Assembly (NCBI RefSeq): GCF_003977595.1
Contig: NZ_RYYR01000001.1
Span: 1 to 64,000, forward strand
Length of the DNA: 64,000 nucleotides
Direction of reading: 5' to 3'
Origin: Lysinibacillus antri
GTDB lineage: Bacteria; Bacillota; Bacilli; Bacillales_A; Planococcaceae
Translations under genes and position numbers: made by a program
The notes under the pieces: model-generated
What the model saw: only the letters and a program-made list of their open reading frames with translations
What the model was told of the DNA's origin: nothing
Databases searched by the model: none
Part shown: piece by piece, positions 34,918 to 43,506 of the stretch
Position numbering within the stretch: position 1 is the first letter of the stretch
Layout: every line of letters begins with the position of its first letter

Positions 34918-35126
34918 AACTTTCGTAACACTACTATAGCTTATGTACATAACGAAATCAAAAACGGTGCACTTATACTAACTTAAAAATTTTAGTTATA
35001 GATAAAATTGCAATTTGATGCGTATTTCATGACAAGTGTCACGTGATGGACACATTTTTTTGCGAATATAATAATAGAAATACCATACTACGGATTGTGT
35101 TGGACTTAGTAAAGGAGTATCACGTT

Positions 35127-35975
35127 ATGTCAGAAAAAATCGCTTGGGTAACGGACACTTCCGCATTGATTGATGAGACGTTTATTAAAAAATATAATAT
35201 TTATATTTTTCCGATTAATATCATTTTTGATGGTGTGGCGTTGCGAGAAACGGTGGATATTTCTCAAACAGAATTTTACAATACAATGAGAAAATCTAAA
35301 AAACTCCCATCCACTTCAACCCCCATCTACGGTGAAATGGTTCAGTTATATCAACAACTAAAAAATGAAGGATATACATGCGCAATTGCGGTACACCCTT
35401 CAAGACTATTGTCAAATACGTATGAAAGCTCTATGAATGCCGCTAAAGAAGTTGGTCTTCCCCTTTATGCCATTGATTCTAAAATCGTTTCGTATCCAAT
35501 GATGAAAATGTTAGAAAAGGGCATTCACCTATTTCAAGCTGGGGTACGCGTTGAAGAAATTGTCACAGCGCTCGAACTGATGGCAGATCGAGCAGAATTA
35601 ACAGGCATTCCTGCCAATTTGACACAGCTGCATAAAAGTGGACGCGTACCAGGAATCGCTGCATTCATTGGCAATCTTTTAAATCTAAAGATCATTGTTT
35701 CTTTTCAGAATGGACGTGTCGGTTTATTAGAAAAGGTTCGTACGATCAAACGTGCTAAAAATTTTGTTGTGGATTACTTACGACAACAACTTGAATTATC
35801 AAAGATTGATGAAGTAGCAGTAATCCATTGTAACAATGAAGCCGATGCGACCGAGTGGAAAGAAGAATTACAAAACCTGTTCCCATCCATTCATTTTCTC
35901 ATTTTGCCCATTAGCGCCTGCATTGCCGTTCATACGGGTGAAGGGACTATCGGGTTAAGTTGGGTAAGAGAATAA
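35127..35975 (+). CDS. DegV-family fatty-acid-binding protein
   Basis: This 282-aa cytosolic protein has the DegV fold, in which two domains hold a fatty acid for the FakA kinase. Signatures: AWVTDTSALID (about 6-16), KLPSTSTPIYGEM (about 69-81, conserved Thr/Ser of the lipid pocket), LHKSGRVPG and NLLNLKIIVSFQNG. The start MSEKIAWV follows AAAGGAG; a longer frame to 35043 has no ribosome site. It is divergent from the rib-like operon and monocistronic. Confidence 0.9.
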   Translation: MSEKIAWVTDTSALIDETFIKKYNIYIFPINIIFDGVALRETVDISQTEFYNTMRKSKKLPSTSTPIYGEMVQLYQQLKNEGYTCAIAVHPSRLLSNTYESSMNAAKEVGLPLYAIDSKIVSYPMMKMLEKGIHLFQAGVRVEEIVTALELMADRAELTGIPANLTQLHKSGRVPGIAAFIGNLLNLKIIVSFQNGRVGLLEKVRTIKRAKNFVVDYLRQQLELSKIDEVAVIHCNNEADATEWKEELQNLFPSIHFLILPISACIAVHTGEGTIGLSWVRE

Positions 35976-36120
35976 ACCAAAAGAGGACGTTTAATAAAAC
36001 AACCTTAGCATCGAATGACTAATAATATTCTGCACCATAAATTGCTTAATTGTAATGAAAATTCAACATCGAGCGAACCACTATTAAATTACGCAACGCT
36101 TAGAAAGTCAACTAAAGTTA

Positions 36121-36284
36121 GAAAACGCGGCCTACCACTGTAAGCCGCGCACTAAATCACGAAAGATAAGTTGGAGATATCCTATGTGAGCGGACCTTAC
36201 ACAAAGCACGAAGACAAGTCGTAAAGACACGTACCACGTGGCTTTGCGGCTTGTGTGCTAAGTCCGCTCACTAAGCAATACTTT
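36121..36284 (-). repeat. Large GC-rich hairpin repeat, copy B
   Basis: Reverse orientation of copy A (11.2 kb). Outer arms GTGAGCGGAC and GTCCGCTCAC, the GCACACAAGCCGCAAAGCCACG core and the GTGTCTTTACGACTTGTC block are identical. The insert of copy A is replaced by about six bases. The companion hairpin CGCGGCTTAC/GTAGGCCGCG (36126-36149) follows as in copy A. It lies between convergent degV and the exonuclease gene and can terminate minus-strand transcripts. The remainder of 35976-36392 shows nothing else. Confidence 0.88.
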
Positions 36285-36392
36285 TTCGAATTACTAATAG
36301 AAATGATAAAAGTAGGTTTTTTTCATCTGTCTACCTAATTGGGAGCATATCACTATTTAGAAAGCACTTTTATTTATAGCTGTTCGGGTTCC

Positions 36393-37109
36393 TCATATTC
36401 TAGCAAAATGATTATAGACGTCTTGTAATGTATCACACCCTAATTTTTGCACCTTTTCTACATAGATTGCCCATAATTGAGCCGTCATTTTGGCATCACC
36501 TAAAGCGTTGTGGCGATCTAGTATTGGAATTTGATTATCACAACAAATTTGTTCTAACGCTACATGATGACGATGAGGCTCTGCTATTTTGTAAAGAAAC
36601 GATGTATCAACAATGCGATGTTTAAACGGGGTCTTAAATAGTTTTAAACTTATATATTGCATAAACCGTTTTTCATGGGAGGCATGGTGTGCAACGAGCG
36701 TTGAATTTTGAACGAACTGAAAAAAATTCATCATTACATCAGTAATTGGGGGGGCGTGTAATACTTGCTCGTTGGTGATACCAGTTAACTCCACTATATT
36801 GTTCGGGATTGGTTGATCATAATATACAAGTGAATAATAAGGTTCTTCTATGATGGAGGATCCTTTCATTTTTACCGCCCCAATTGAGAGGATCGATTCA
36901 CCTTTTTCAGGAAAAAAGCCTGTCGTTTCAATATCAAACACGACAACATCCAACTCATTTAGGGGAACATTCATTGGATCTAGTTTGTTCATTTCTTTTT
37001 GAAGATGACGTAAATAAGCCATTTGATGGGAGTTTTGAATACCACCAATGCCTTGAGAATATCTTCCCTGTATTCCTCTGAACAATTGCATAAATGGTTC
37101 AAACGCCAT
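36393..37109 (-). CDS. DEDDh 3'-5' exonuclease domain protein
   Basis: This 238-aa protein has a DnaQ/PolC-epsilon-like exonuclease domain at about 50-225. The motifs are Exo I VVFDIETTGFF (Asp and Glu metal ligands), Exo II VAHHASHEKRF (about 136-146, with His for the usual Asn-x-x-Phe-Asp context) and Exo III HNALGDAKMTAQLW (about 201-214, DEDDh His and Asp). The Exo II Asp is not obvious, as SHEKRF replaces the common FDxxF. Start ATG is behind GGGGG; a TTG six bases earlier is less likely. It is paired with the DUF294 gene 37 bases upstream. Confidence 0.82.
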   Translation of the reverse strand: MAFEPFMQLFRGIQGRYSQGIGGIQNSHQMAYLRHLQKEMNKLDPMNVPLNELDVVVFDIETTGFFPEKGESILSIGAVKMKGSSIIEEPYYSLVYYDQPIPNNIVELTGITNEQVLHAPPITDVMMNFFQFVQNSTLVAHHASHEKRFMQYISLKLFKTPFKHRIVDTSFLYKIAEPHRHHVALEQICCDNQIPILDRHNALGDAKMTAQLWAIYVEKVQKLGCDTLQDVYNHFARI

Positions 37110-37146
37110 TTCCAACCCCCTTTTCTCTTTTAGACGAACGACCTAT

Positions 37147-38100
37147 CTAAAATCTTTTCTTTACTTCATCATGCAGCCGCTTTCCTTCTAGTAAAATCCG
37201 TTTCAATTCCTTCCGTTCATCTTTTGTTAATTGTTTAACATGTAAGTAATGTGTATCATCATAATCTTCCGCTTCGGTTAAAGATAATCGGTACTTCGTT
37301 AACACCTCGAAATATTCCGTGCAATTTTGCAGCAATTCATGGTATTTTTCCATCTCCATCAAACGATATATCCGATCAATTGTCGATGTCTCAAAAATTC
37401 CTTCTTTAATCGAAAGAAGGCGAATTGAATTTACATAAGGAAGAAATGCTGTATATTTTAAATTAATGCATCCTTGATATCCTCCATATGGTTCTACTAA
37501 AAATTGCCCCATTGGACCAATCCCATTTTTTATATGTTTTATATTCGTCATAAAAGCGCGAATGAGTGTTGGATGTTCTAACTGATATTGATAAATGGTT
37601 GATTTTAATTGTTCGATTAAACTACTTTTACCAACAAGAACCCTTGCATCATAAAAGATTTGAACATACCGAATTGTTTCCCATGTTTCTTTTTCCATCC
37701 AGTTCACTAACTGCAACTTCCAATGCTCAAAGGATTTACACCAAATAGGATTCGAACTCATAATATTACCGGTACAATAGGGATATCCTACAACATCAAG
37801 ACCATATGAAATTTCTTCTCCTAGTTTTATAAAATATTCATTGTTTGCATCGGTTGACTGTTCATATACAATCCCATGATCTTGGTCACTAATTCGTCCT
37901 TGTTCGAAACGGCCTCCGCTTCCGGTAATAAACCACGCATAATCGCAAGGTGGGGGCTGATTTAGTTTATCGCTTGCGACCTGAAATACTTTTCGCATGA
38001 TTTGATCGTGGAATTCATTTAATGAACGATTACTTTTAAAAAAAGCAGTAATATTCGCATCTTTCCATTGTTTTATCGCTTCGTATGTTTCCACACTCAC
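37147..38100 (-). CDS. DUF294 putative nucleotidyltransferase (GlnD-like)
   Basis: This 317-aa cytosolic protein has an N-terminal GlnD-type nucleotidyltransferase core: GSGGRFEQGRISDQDHGIVY (about 60-79) matches the GSxxRxE...DxD/H motif of DUF294 proteins. A helical DUF294_C substrate domain follows (about 175-310). In many bacteria these proteins carry CBS domains; here they are missing, as in the stand-alone Bacillus form. It is paired with a DEDDh exonuclease, a common combination of unknown purpose. The GTG start is behind AAAGGA. Confidence 0.8.
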   Translation of the reverse strand: MSVETYEAIKQWKDANITAFFKSNRSLNEFHDQIMRKVFQVASDKLNQPPPCDYAWFITGSGGRFEQGRISDQDHGIVYEQSTDANNEYFIKLGEEISYGLDVVGYPYCTGNIMSSNPIWCKSFEHWKLQLVNWMEKETWETIRYVQIFYDARVLVGKSSLIEQLKSTIYQYQLEHPTLIRAFMTNIKHIKNGIGPMGQFLVEPYGGYQGCINLKYTAFLPYVNSIRLLSIKEGIFETSTIDRIYRLMEMEKYHELLQNCTEYFEVLTKYRLSLTEAEDYDDTHYLHVKQLTKDERKELKRILLEGKRLHDEVKKRF

Positions 38101-38111
38101 ACGTCCTTTTA

Positions 38112-38146
38112 ATCAAAAAACCTCTGTATGTCAGAGGCTTTTTGAT
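38112..38146 (-). terminator. Terminator of amt
   Basis: AAAAAACCTCTG and CAGAGGCTTTTT (38115-38143) form the stem; T-rich sequence follows on the minus strand, about 20 bases after the amt stop. Confidence 0.9.
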
Positions 38147-38162
38147 TTTAAGTATACGGCTT

Positions 38163-39467
38163 TTAAGAAAATTTTTCTTTTGTAGCTGCTGTTGTTAATT
38201 TCGCTTGTTCTAGTGCCATTTGTTCTGGATAACCGTAGCTACCGTGCTCACTTATGTCTAGACCCATAATTTCTTCTTCTTCTGTCACACGAAGACCGCC
38301 CATTACTTTATCCATTACTTTTAGAATAATAAACGAAACAACAAATGCATAAATACCAGATGCGACAACACCTAAAGTTTGAACACCCAATTGTTCCCAG
38401 CCACCGCCGTAAAATAATCCTGCTTGACCCCAGTCAATATCCGTAGACAGTGCTGGTAATGCGAATAAACCGTTTGAAAGAGTTCCCCAAACACCAACCG
38501 TACCATGAACAGATAGGGCTGCGATTGGGTCGTCTAACTTTAAGCCATCGAATAACTTCATGCTGAATACGACCATTAGACCACCGACAAGACCGATAAT
38601 CACTGCCGCCCATGGAGCTACAAATCCACATGAAGCAGTAATTGCGACTAAACCTGCCAGTGCACCATTTAATGTGGTTGGAATATCTGCTTTACCTGTT
38701 ACAGCCCATGCCGTGAACATCGCTGCCACCGCACCTGCTGCTGCTGCTAATTGTGTATTTAAAATAACATATCCTAAAAATCCATCTGAAACACCGAAAG
38801 TACTTGCACCATTGAATCCAAACCAACCTACCCAAAGGATGAGAACACCTAAAGTTGTATAAACTTGGTTATGACCAGCTAGATTATTCGATGTACCATT
38901 TTTATTATATTTCCCAATACGAGGTTTTAAGATCATTGTAGCTGCCAATGCTGCCATGGCGCCGGTTAAGTGAACGACTGTTGAGCCAGCAAAATCTTGT
39001 TTCCCATGTTCTGCTAACCAACCGCCACCCCAAATCCAATGTGCGACTACTGGGTAGATAAATGCCGAGAAGAGTACGGCGAAGATGACATATGCACCTA
39101 GTTTTGCACGTTCAGCAAATCCGCCGAATGCAATTGTTAATGAAACTAAAGCAAACATTACTTGGAAAGAAAAATCAACTGCTGGCGTTAAACCACCATC
39201 TGCAGCTGAAGCATCACCATAGAAGAAATTAGATAATCCGATAAAAGCATTTCCTTCACCGTAAATAAAACCATATCCTACAGCCCAGAATACTAAAGTA
39301 CCAATACCTGCTGTGAAAATTGTTTTACCAGCAACATGACCGGCGTTTTTCATTCTTGTGGAACCTGCTTCGAGTAAAATAAAACCACCTAACATGAAAA
39401 ATACTAAAATTGCACCAATTGCTACCCACAGGTTATCCATTAGAACTTGCACTGCTTCCATATTCAT
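38163..39467 (-). CDS. amt: Ammonium transporter
   Basis: This 434-aa Amt/Rh channel has eleven hydrophobic helices. Signatures: FFMLGGFILLEAGSTRMKN (about 19-37), the GSTVVHLTGAMAALAATMIL segment (about 161-180), WVGWFGFNGAS (about 215-225) and the twin-His region SVHGTVGVWG (about 318-327). The cytoplasmic tail ends TTAATKEKFS. Ammonium uptake under nitrogen limitation is indicated by a perfect TnrA box upstream. No glnK/glnB gene is adjacent; in Bacillus amt is normally followed by one. Confidence 0.95.
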   Translation of the reverse strand: MNMEAVQVLMDNLWVAIGAILVFFMLGGFILLEAGSTRMKNAGHVAGKTIFTAGIGTLVFWAVGYGFIYGEGNAFIGLSNFFYGDASAADGGLTPAVDFSFQVMFALVSLTIAFGGFAERAKLGAYVIFAVLFSAFIYPVVAHWIWGGGWLAEHGKQDFAGSTVVHLTGAMAALAATMILKPRIGKYNKNGTSNNLAGHNQVYTTLGVLILWVGWFGFNGASTFGVSDGFLGYVILNTQLAAAAGAVAAMFTAWAVTGKADIPTTLNGALAGLVAITASCGFVAPWAAVIIGLVGGLMVVFSMKLFDGLKLDDPIAALSVHGTVGVWGTLSNGLFALPALSTDIDWGQAGLFYGGGWEQLGVQTLGVVASGIYAFVVSFIILKVMDKVMGGLRVTEEEEIMGLDISEHGSYGYPEQMALEQAKLTTAATKEKFS

Positions 39468-39517
39468 CCTTCTCCCTTCAACTATATATTTACACGTTAC
39501 TTTATGTATTCATAATA

Positions 39518-39534
39518 TGTTATAAAATGTAACA
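39518..39534 (-). promoter_or_regulatory. TnrA/GlnR box of amt
   Basis: TGTTATAAAATGTAACA matches TGTNANAWWWTNTNACA at every position, 51-67 bases upstream of the amt start. TnrA activates such promoters under nitrogen limitation. A tnrA gene is at 52.7 kb. The rest of 39535-39840 holds nothing recognisable. Confidence 0.9.
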
Positions 39535-39840
39535 TGTAATATCTAACTTTTATTTTACTTATTATTTTTCCGATGTCAACATGGCTAACATGGACTGTTT
39601 TTTCATATTTCTGAAGCTGCTGTCTTTTAGTAAAGCGTTTCCAAATGTTGCTATAATTGGATTACTAAAGTTTACTGATAGTGCGATTGTACTTATTTTT
39701 AGTCGAATTTGGATTTATACCTTTGTTCGATAATTTCTATAGTTATTTTAGATACTTTGTCGGGCATGGTTGAACCTCACCTTCTTTTGCATGTAAGAAT
39801 TGTTAACATTTTTATTATGAATTGATTAAATGAGCATAAA

Positions 39841-39890
39841 AAAACTTCAACCAGAAGGGATTTTCACATTCCCTCTGATTGAAGTTTTTT
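39841..39890 (-). terminator. Terminator of the DUF350 operon
   Basis: AAAACTTCAACCAGAAGGGA (39841-39860) pairs with TTCCCTCTGATTGAAGTTTT (39869-39888) with one bulge. T-runs flank both sides, so it works bidirectionally. Its 3' arm is touching the stop codon of the DUF350 gene. Confidence 0.9.
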
Positions 39891-40303
39891 TAATAAGTTA
39901 AGCTCCCTGCCACGATCAAACCAACCGCAATGCCTACAGCAAATAAGCTAAATCCAACTGCTTTATTGCCTTCCTCTACTTTTTGCGCTAAATTCGTTTT
40001 CGGCGTTAATACATATTCAATGATTAAGTACACAACGATTTGCGCAATAATTCCAACAAGTCCCCAAATAAAGGCATCTAGTAAACTTACACTGTTACTC
40101 CAAACCGTATAAATCGTAATGGATAAACCAATTACTTTTCCCCATAGTTTGTATGCCACTGCCACATTTCCAGCCTTAATGAGTTCCCATTCTGAAAACT
40201 TCGTTGTAAACGCAAACGCGATGATCCCTAGTATGAGTAATACTAAACCTGTTCCAACATAAGCTAAAAAATGCAAAATACTATCTAATGAGATTAAATC
40301 CAT
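39890..40303 (-). CDS. DUF350 membrane protein (YjfL-like)
   Basis: This 137-aa protein has four hydrophobic helices (about 10-30, 47-66, 72-96, 112-134). DUF350 repeats appear as two halves, each with a conserved NxAVA/NKAVG segment (KAGNVAVAYKLWGKVIGLSI and EEGNKAVGFSLFAVGIAVGL). It is the last gene of a module whose order recalls E. coli yjfL-yjfM-yjfC (DUF350, lipoprotein, glutathionylspermidine synthase-like ligase). Only 2 bases separate it from the ligase gene. Role unknown, probably a membrane partner. Confidence 0.87.
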   Translation of the reverse strand: MDLISLDSILHFLAYVGTGLVLLILGIIAFAFTTKFSEWELIKAGNVAVAYKLWGKVIGLSITIYTVWSNSVSLLDAFIWGLVGIIAQIVVYLIIEYVLTPKTNLAQKVEEGNKAVGFSLFAVGIAVGLIVAGSLTY

Positions 40304-40305
40304 GA

Positions 40306-41586
40306 TTACTCGTCTCCTTCTTTCTCTATGCCCACTGGTAAAAAGTAGGACTCATTGTCGGTAATTTGACCCCCTGCACGAATTGCAAAGGCACTCGCTT
40401 CACCATTTACTAAAAAACTGCCGTACATATAATGAACTTCTTTCATTCCTCTTTCTGTTTTTACAGAGGTTGTCGGCAATGCGATAAATTCCTGATAGAT
40501 TGGTAAAGTATCTAAATAAGTTTGAAGGGGCGTCTTATCCACTTTTTCACCTGTTGCACTATAAATTTCAACCGTGTCACCTTCACGCCCAAAGGATGGC
40601 TTTTTCACAAAACACTTTTGTCCTATAAAGGCATCCTCATCTAAATAAGTCGGTAAAAAATATTGACCAATCCACTCTAGTTCCTCTGCATTATAAAAAG
40701 AATTTTCTAATTCGTATAAACCCCAAATAAGTGCCATAATCGATTTTGATTGTAATAAAAAGGCAGAGGGTGGATTTAGAATGGCTAGCTCTTGATTTTT
40801 TACAAACTGAAGGAGAATTTGCCCTACTTTATCCTTTGAAATCGGATCGATGTCATCAATTAAATGTTCAATTGGATAAGTTTGACGATATAAAATATCA
40901 ACTTTCCTACCTTGGTTATCATAAAGTCCACGTTGTAGAACTAGCTGACCATTTTCATATACATTTTTCTCCACTACACGTAATTCACTTAAGCTAGTAA
41001 ACTCACTATTCATTTCTATTAATCGTTTTAAATAGTGGGTTGTATAGCGATCTTCATCGTGATCTCCATGCGATGAAAAAACTACATGTGCATGCTCTTT
41101 TTTTCCTATCGATAATGCTGCTAATTGGATCGCCTTCTTTAGCGCATTTCGGAGTTGATCTTCGCACCCTTCATTTGGATTATCTAACCTAAACTCTTCA
41201 CACACTTTCCCATTTACATAAAAAGCTTCTTTAATAAATGTCGGTGTATCACTGTTGATCTCAAGCAATTTAATTTTGTTATCTAGGACTACTAAATCAA
41301 GCCTTGCAATGACACTTTCGATAGCGATTGTTTGAAGGCGGATAAATGACAATGTTTCTTTTGGAAATCCTAATTGTAATAAGGTATCGTCATCCAGATT
41401 ACGTAAAAGATTAGCGGTTTTATAAAAAATATGACCTATTCTTTCCGTTGCTTGCTTAATGTCCCCCATTAACGTTTTCGATATTGTTTTAATATCATAA
41501 AGTGCATATTCTGTTTGATATAAATCATGCCAAAATTCGTCGAGTTGACGATAAAATTGCTGGCGTTCTTGAATAAAAGAATCCAT
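40306..41586 (-). CDS. Glutathionylspermidine synthase-like ATP-grasp ligase (YjfC-like)
   Basis: This 426-aa protein matches the synthetase domain of glutathionylspermidine synthase. Motifs: IKLLEINSDTPTFIKEAFYVNG (about 100-120), ATP-grasp segments with KKPSFGREGDTVEIY (about 338-352) and FLVNGEASAFAIRAGG near the end (about 396-411). Bacilli lack glutathionylspermidine, so a peptide or polyamine ligation to another target is more likely. The start MDSFIQER lies one base after the lipoprotein stop, with GGTGGG as ribosome site. A GTG 30 bases earlier would overlap that gene. Confidence 0.85.
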   Translation of the reverse strand: MDSFIQERQQFYRQLDEFWHDLYQTEYALYDIKTISKTLMGDIKQATERIGHIFYKTANLLRNLDDDTLLQLGFPKETLSFIRLQTIAIESVIARLDLVVLDNKIKLLEINSDTPTFIKEAFYVNGKVCEEFRLDNPNEGCEDQLRNALKKAIQLAALSIGKKEHAHVVFSSHGDHDEDRYTTHYLKRLIEMNSEFTSLSELRVVEKNVYENGQLVLQRGLYDNQGRKVDILYRQTYPIEHLIDDIDPISKDKVGQILLQFVKNQELAILNPPSAFLLQSKSIMALIWGLYELENSFYNAEELEWIGQYFLPTYLDEDAFIGQKCFVKKPSFGREGDTVEIYSATGEKVDKTPLQTYLDTLPIYQEFIALPTTSVKTERGMKEVHYMYGSFLVNGEASAFAIRAGGQITDNESYFLPVGIEKEGDE

Positions 41587-41587
41587 C

Positions 41588-41896
41588 TTACCCACCAAAT
41601 CCACCTTTTGTTCCACTACCTATACCAGACTTGTAATTAGAGTAATAGGTTTGATAGGCTGAGCTGCTTTGGAGAGCCTTTTTCGATTTGTACATCGTGC
41701 CCCCATGATAGTAGCCGCCCGAATGAGTAGAATCATCATCATCGCAATAATATGTTCCTGCATCGCTATCCCATTCCCAATCGTCACAATCATAGCCAGT
41801 AGGTTTGGCTGGACGATCACTGCCACAACCTGCAAGCGACGTCACAAGTGTGGCAGAAACTACGCCCATCATCATTTTCTTTGTTTTCTTTAGCAT
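41588..41896 (-). CDS. Small Gly/Ser/Asp-rich lipoprotein (YjfM-like)
   Basis: This 102-aa protein has a type II signal peptide with lipobox TSLAGC (Cys about 24). The mature part is rich in Asp, Tyr, Gly and Ser (YDCDDWEWDSDAGTYYCDDD) with a Gly-rich end KGGFGG. By position it corresponds to the YjfM/DUF1190 lipoprotein beside YjfL and YjfC in enterobacteria; sequence similarity is only general. The next gene starts after a single base, so translation is coupled. Function unknown. Confidence 0.78.
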   Translation of the reverse strand: MLKKTKKMMMGVVSATLVTSLAGCGSDRPAKPTGYDCDDWEWDSDAGTYYCDDDDSTHSGGYYHGGTMYKSKKALQSSSAYQTYYSNYKSGIGSGTKGGFGG

Positions 41897-41917
41897 TTTT
41901 TCTCCCCCATAAACGAT

Positions 41918-42364
41918 TTAACCTGCAAGTGTCACATATAGAATATACGTTAACCTGTCTTCATCGATTTCCGCTGAATCACGTTCCCACTCTTTTCCGT
42001 CGAAATATGTATAGACACTTCCTATCAAACTTAAAATATCAAAATGATTATCAAAATTCATGGAAGTGATGAGTGGATGATCCCTTCTTGTATTCAATTC
42101 CCTCACTTCTAAAGTAGTTGTCTCCTTTTTATACTGTTGATGTTCAGGAGGCGCTTCTTCATATTTCTCTACATAAATCACAAACAATTGCTCTTCAATG
42201 CTAGAGGAAAGTTGTTTATACGTTATGCCGTCTTTAACAAAAAACTCGCACTCTCTTCTTGCTAAAACCTCCCCTAAATCAATATCCGCATAATAATAAA
42301 TTGGCTCAAACACATTGTGGCTCTTTCGAAGACGATACTCTAAAAGGGCATGTTTAAATTTCAT
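41918..42364 (-). CDS. Hypothetical protein heading the YjfLMC-like module
   Basis: This 148-aa cytosolic protein has no membrane segment. It begins MKFKHALLEYRLRKSHNV and is rich in Glu and Tyr, with mixed strands and helices (YYADIDLGEVLARRECEFFV; LFVIYVEKYEE). I do not recognise a domain. ATG behind AGGGAGG, and only 21 bases to the lipoprotein start, so it is the first gene of this four-gene operon. Position suggests a cytosolic partner such as YjfI/YjfK. Confidence 0.7.
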   Translation of the reverse strand: MKFKHALLEYRLRKSHNVFEPIYYYADIDLGEVLARRECEFFVKDGITYKQLSSSIEEQLFVIYVEKYEEAPPEHQQYKKETTTLEVRELNTRRDHPLITSMNFDNHFDILSLIGSVYTYFDGKEWERDSAEIDEDRLTYILYVTLAG

Positions 42365-42484
42365 GTTTTTACCTCCCTTCCATATGTATAACAGGTATTA
42401 CGGTTAATATTCCACATTTGTTTCAAACAAAAAATAAAATAGTCCTATTTTCCTTCTTCGTTTATGAAATTATGATTAGAACTG

Positions 42485-42517
42485 AAAAAAAGCTCTAGGA
42501 AATTACTATCCTAAAGC
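42485..42517 (-). terminator. Terminator of the LysM-3D protein gene
   Basis: GCTCTAGGA (42492-42500) pairs with TCCTAAAGC (42509-42517) with one mismatch. On the minus strand T7 follows. It is 9 bases after the stop. Confidence 0.88.
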
Positions 42518-42526
42518 AAGTATAAT

Positions 42527-43279
42527 TTAATTTAAGATTTTTAGTTTAACCGATTTTCTGCCCCATTCCATTGCTTGGTCATAGGATGGTATGAATACAT
42601 CAATTTTATTTCCTTTTATCGCACTACCCGTGTCTCCCGCAATCGCTTCCCCATATCCTTCCACCCACACTTTTGATCCTAATGGTATCACCCTTGGATC
42701 AACCGCAATGACTTTTTGATTTGGATTCGACCGTAAATCAATGCCGATCTTCGTTGTCCCTGAACACCCTTCACAATAGGCGGTATAAGCAGTTGCCGTT
42801 ACAATCATTTCCTCGTCTGAAGAGTTTGGTTCACTTTCTGCATTGAGTTCTACTTCCGGTGTACTTGTAGCTACAAACGTTTCATCTTCTGTATTAGTCG
42901 AATCCATTGCAGACGATTCGTTGACAGCCGTACCACCTCTAATAATTAATTCTTCACCTGGATGAATGGTAAAGTCCGATTTCTCATTCCACCGCATTAA
43001 ATCCACTAAATCCACTTTATTATTCACGGCAATTCTAAATAAATTGTCACCATCTTGTACTTGGTAAGTTTGGGGTTTTACCGTTTTATAAAAGATCATT
43101 TCCCGGTAAAGCGCATCATCAAAGAAAAATGCATCGATTAAATCATTTATAATTACGTGCTTCTCTTCTTCTCCAGGATGCATGGCTGCACGATCCATTT
43201 CCATTGCGCTTACATTTGTCGTGATCGTCGTAAATAAGAATGTGATGAATAACATTATCAAAATAATTTTCGATTTCAA
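42527..43279 (-). CDS. LysM and 3D-domain cell wall protein
   Basis: This 250-aa secreted protein has a signal peptide at about 1-25 (IILIMLFITFLFTTITTNVSA), a LysM domain at about 71-113 (YQVQDGDNLFRIAVNNKVDL, HPGEELII), a Ser/Glu/Thr linker, and a C-terminal 3D domain at about 157-248 with the three conserved Asp (IAVDPRVIPLGSKVWVEGYG, AGDTGSAIKGNKIDVFI). This layout matches YocH and other peptidoglycan lytic (MltA-like) enzymes of Bacilli. TTG start behind AGGAGG. Probably cell-wall turnover or germination. Confidence 0.88.
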   Translation of the reverse strand: MKSKIILIMLFITFLFTTITTNVSAMEMDRAAMHPGEEEKHVIINDLIDAFFFDDALYREMIFYKTVKPQTYQVQDGDNLFRIAVNNKVDLVDLMRWNEKSDFTIHPGEELIIRGGTAVNESSAMDSTNTEDETFVATSTPEVELNAESEPNSSDEEMIVTATAYTAYCEGCSGTTKIGIDLRSNPNQKVIAVDPRVIPLGSKVWVEGYGEAIAGDTGSAIKGNKIDVFIPSYDQAMEWGRKSVKLKILN

Positions 43280-43418
43280 TACTTAGTCCTCCTTAATATG
43301 AATCTCAAAAAATGATTACGAACTAAGTACTATCCAGCGATTTACATATTTATACATAATGATATAAAAATAGAAAATAAATGTAATATTTGTAAACTTT
43401 GTAATATTTTCATAAAAT

Positions 43419-43459
43419 AAAGCCCCACTAAGAGAAATCCTTCTCCTAGTAGGGCTTTT
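43419..43459 (-). terminator. Terminator of the SDR gene
   Basis: AAAGCCCCACTA and TAGTAGGGCTTT (43419-43459) enclose an AGAGAAA/TTCTCC inner pairing. T-rich sequence follows on both strands. Confidence 0.88.
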
Positions 43460-43506
43460 AGAGTTGTATTAAATTTTTAGAATCGCTTGCGTTGCCAGGC
43501 ACCATT

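Noticed and set aside
34811-35126. FMN riboswitch upstream of ribA
   Set aside because: None of the conserved RFN blocks could be seen on either strand; only palindromes are present.
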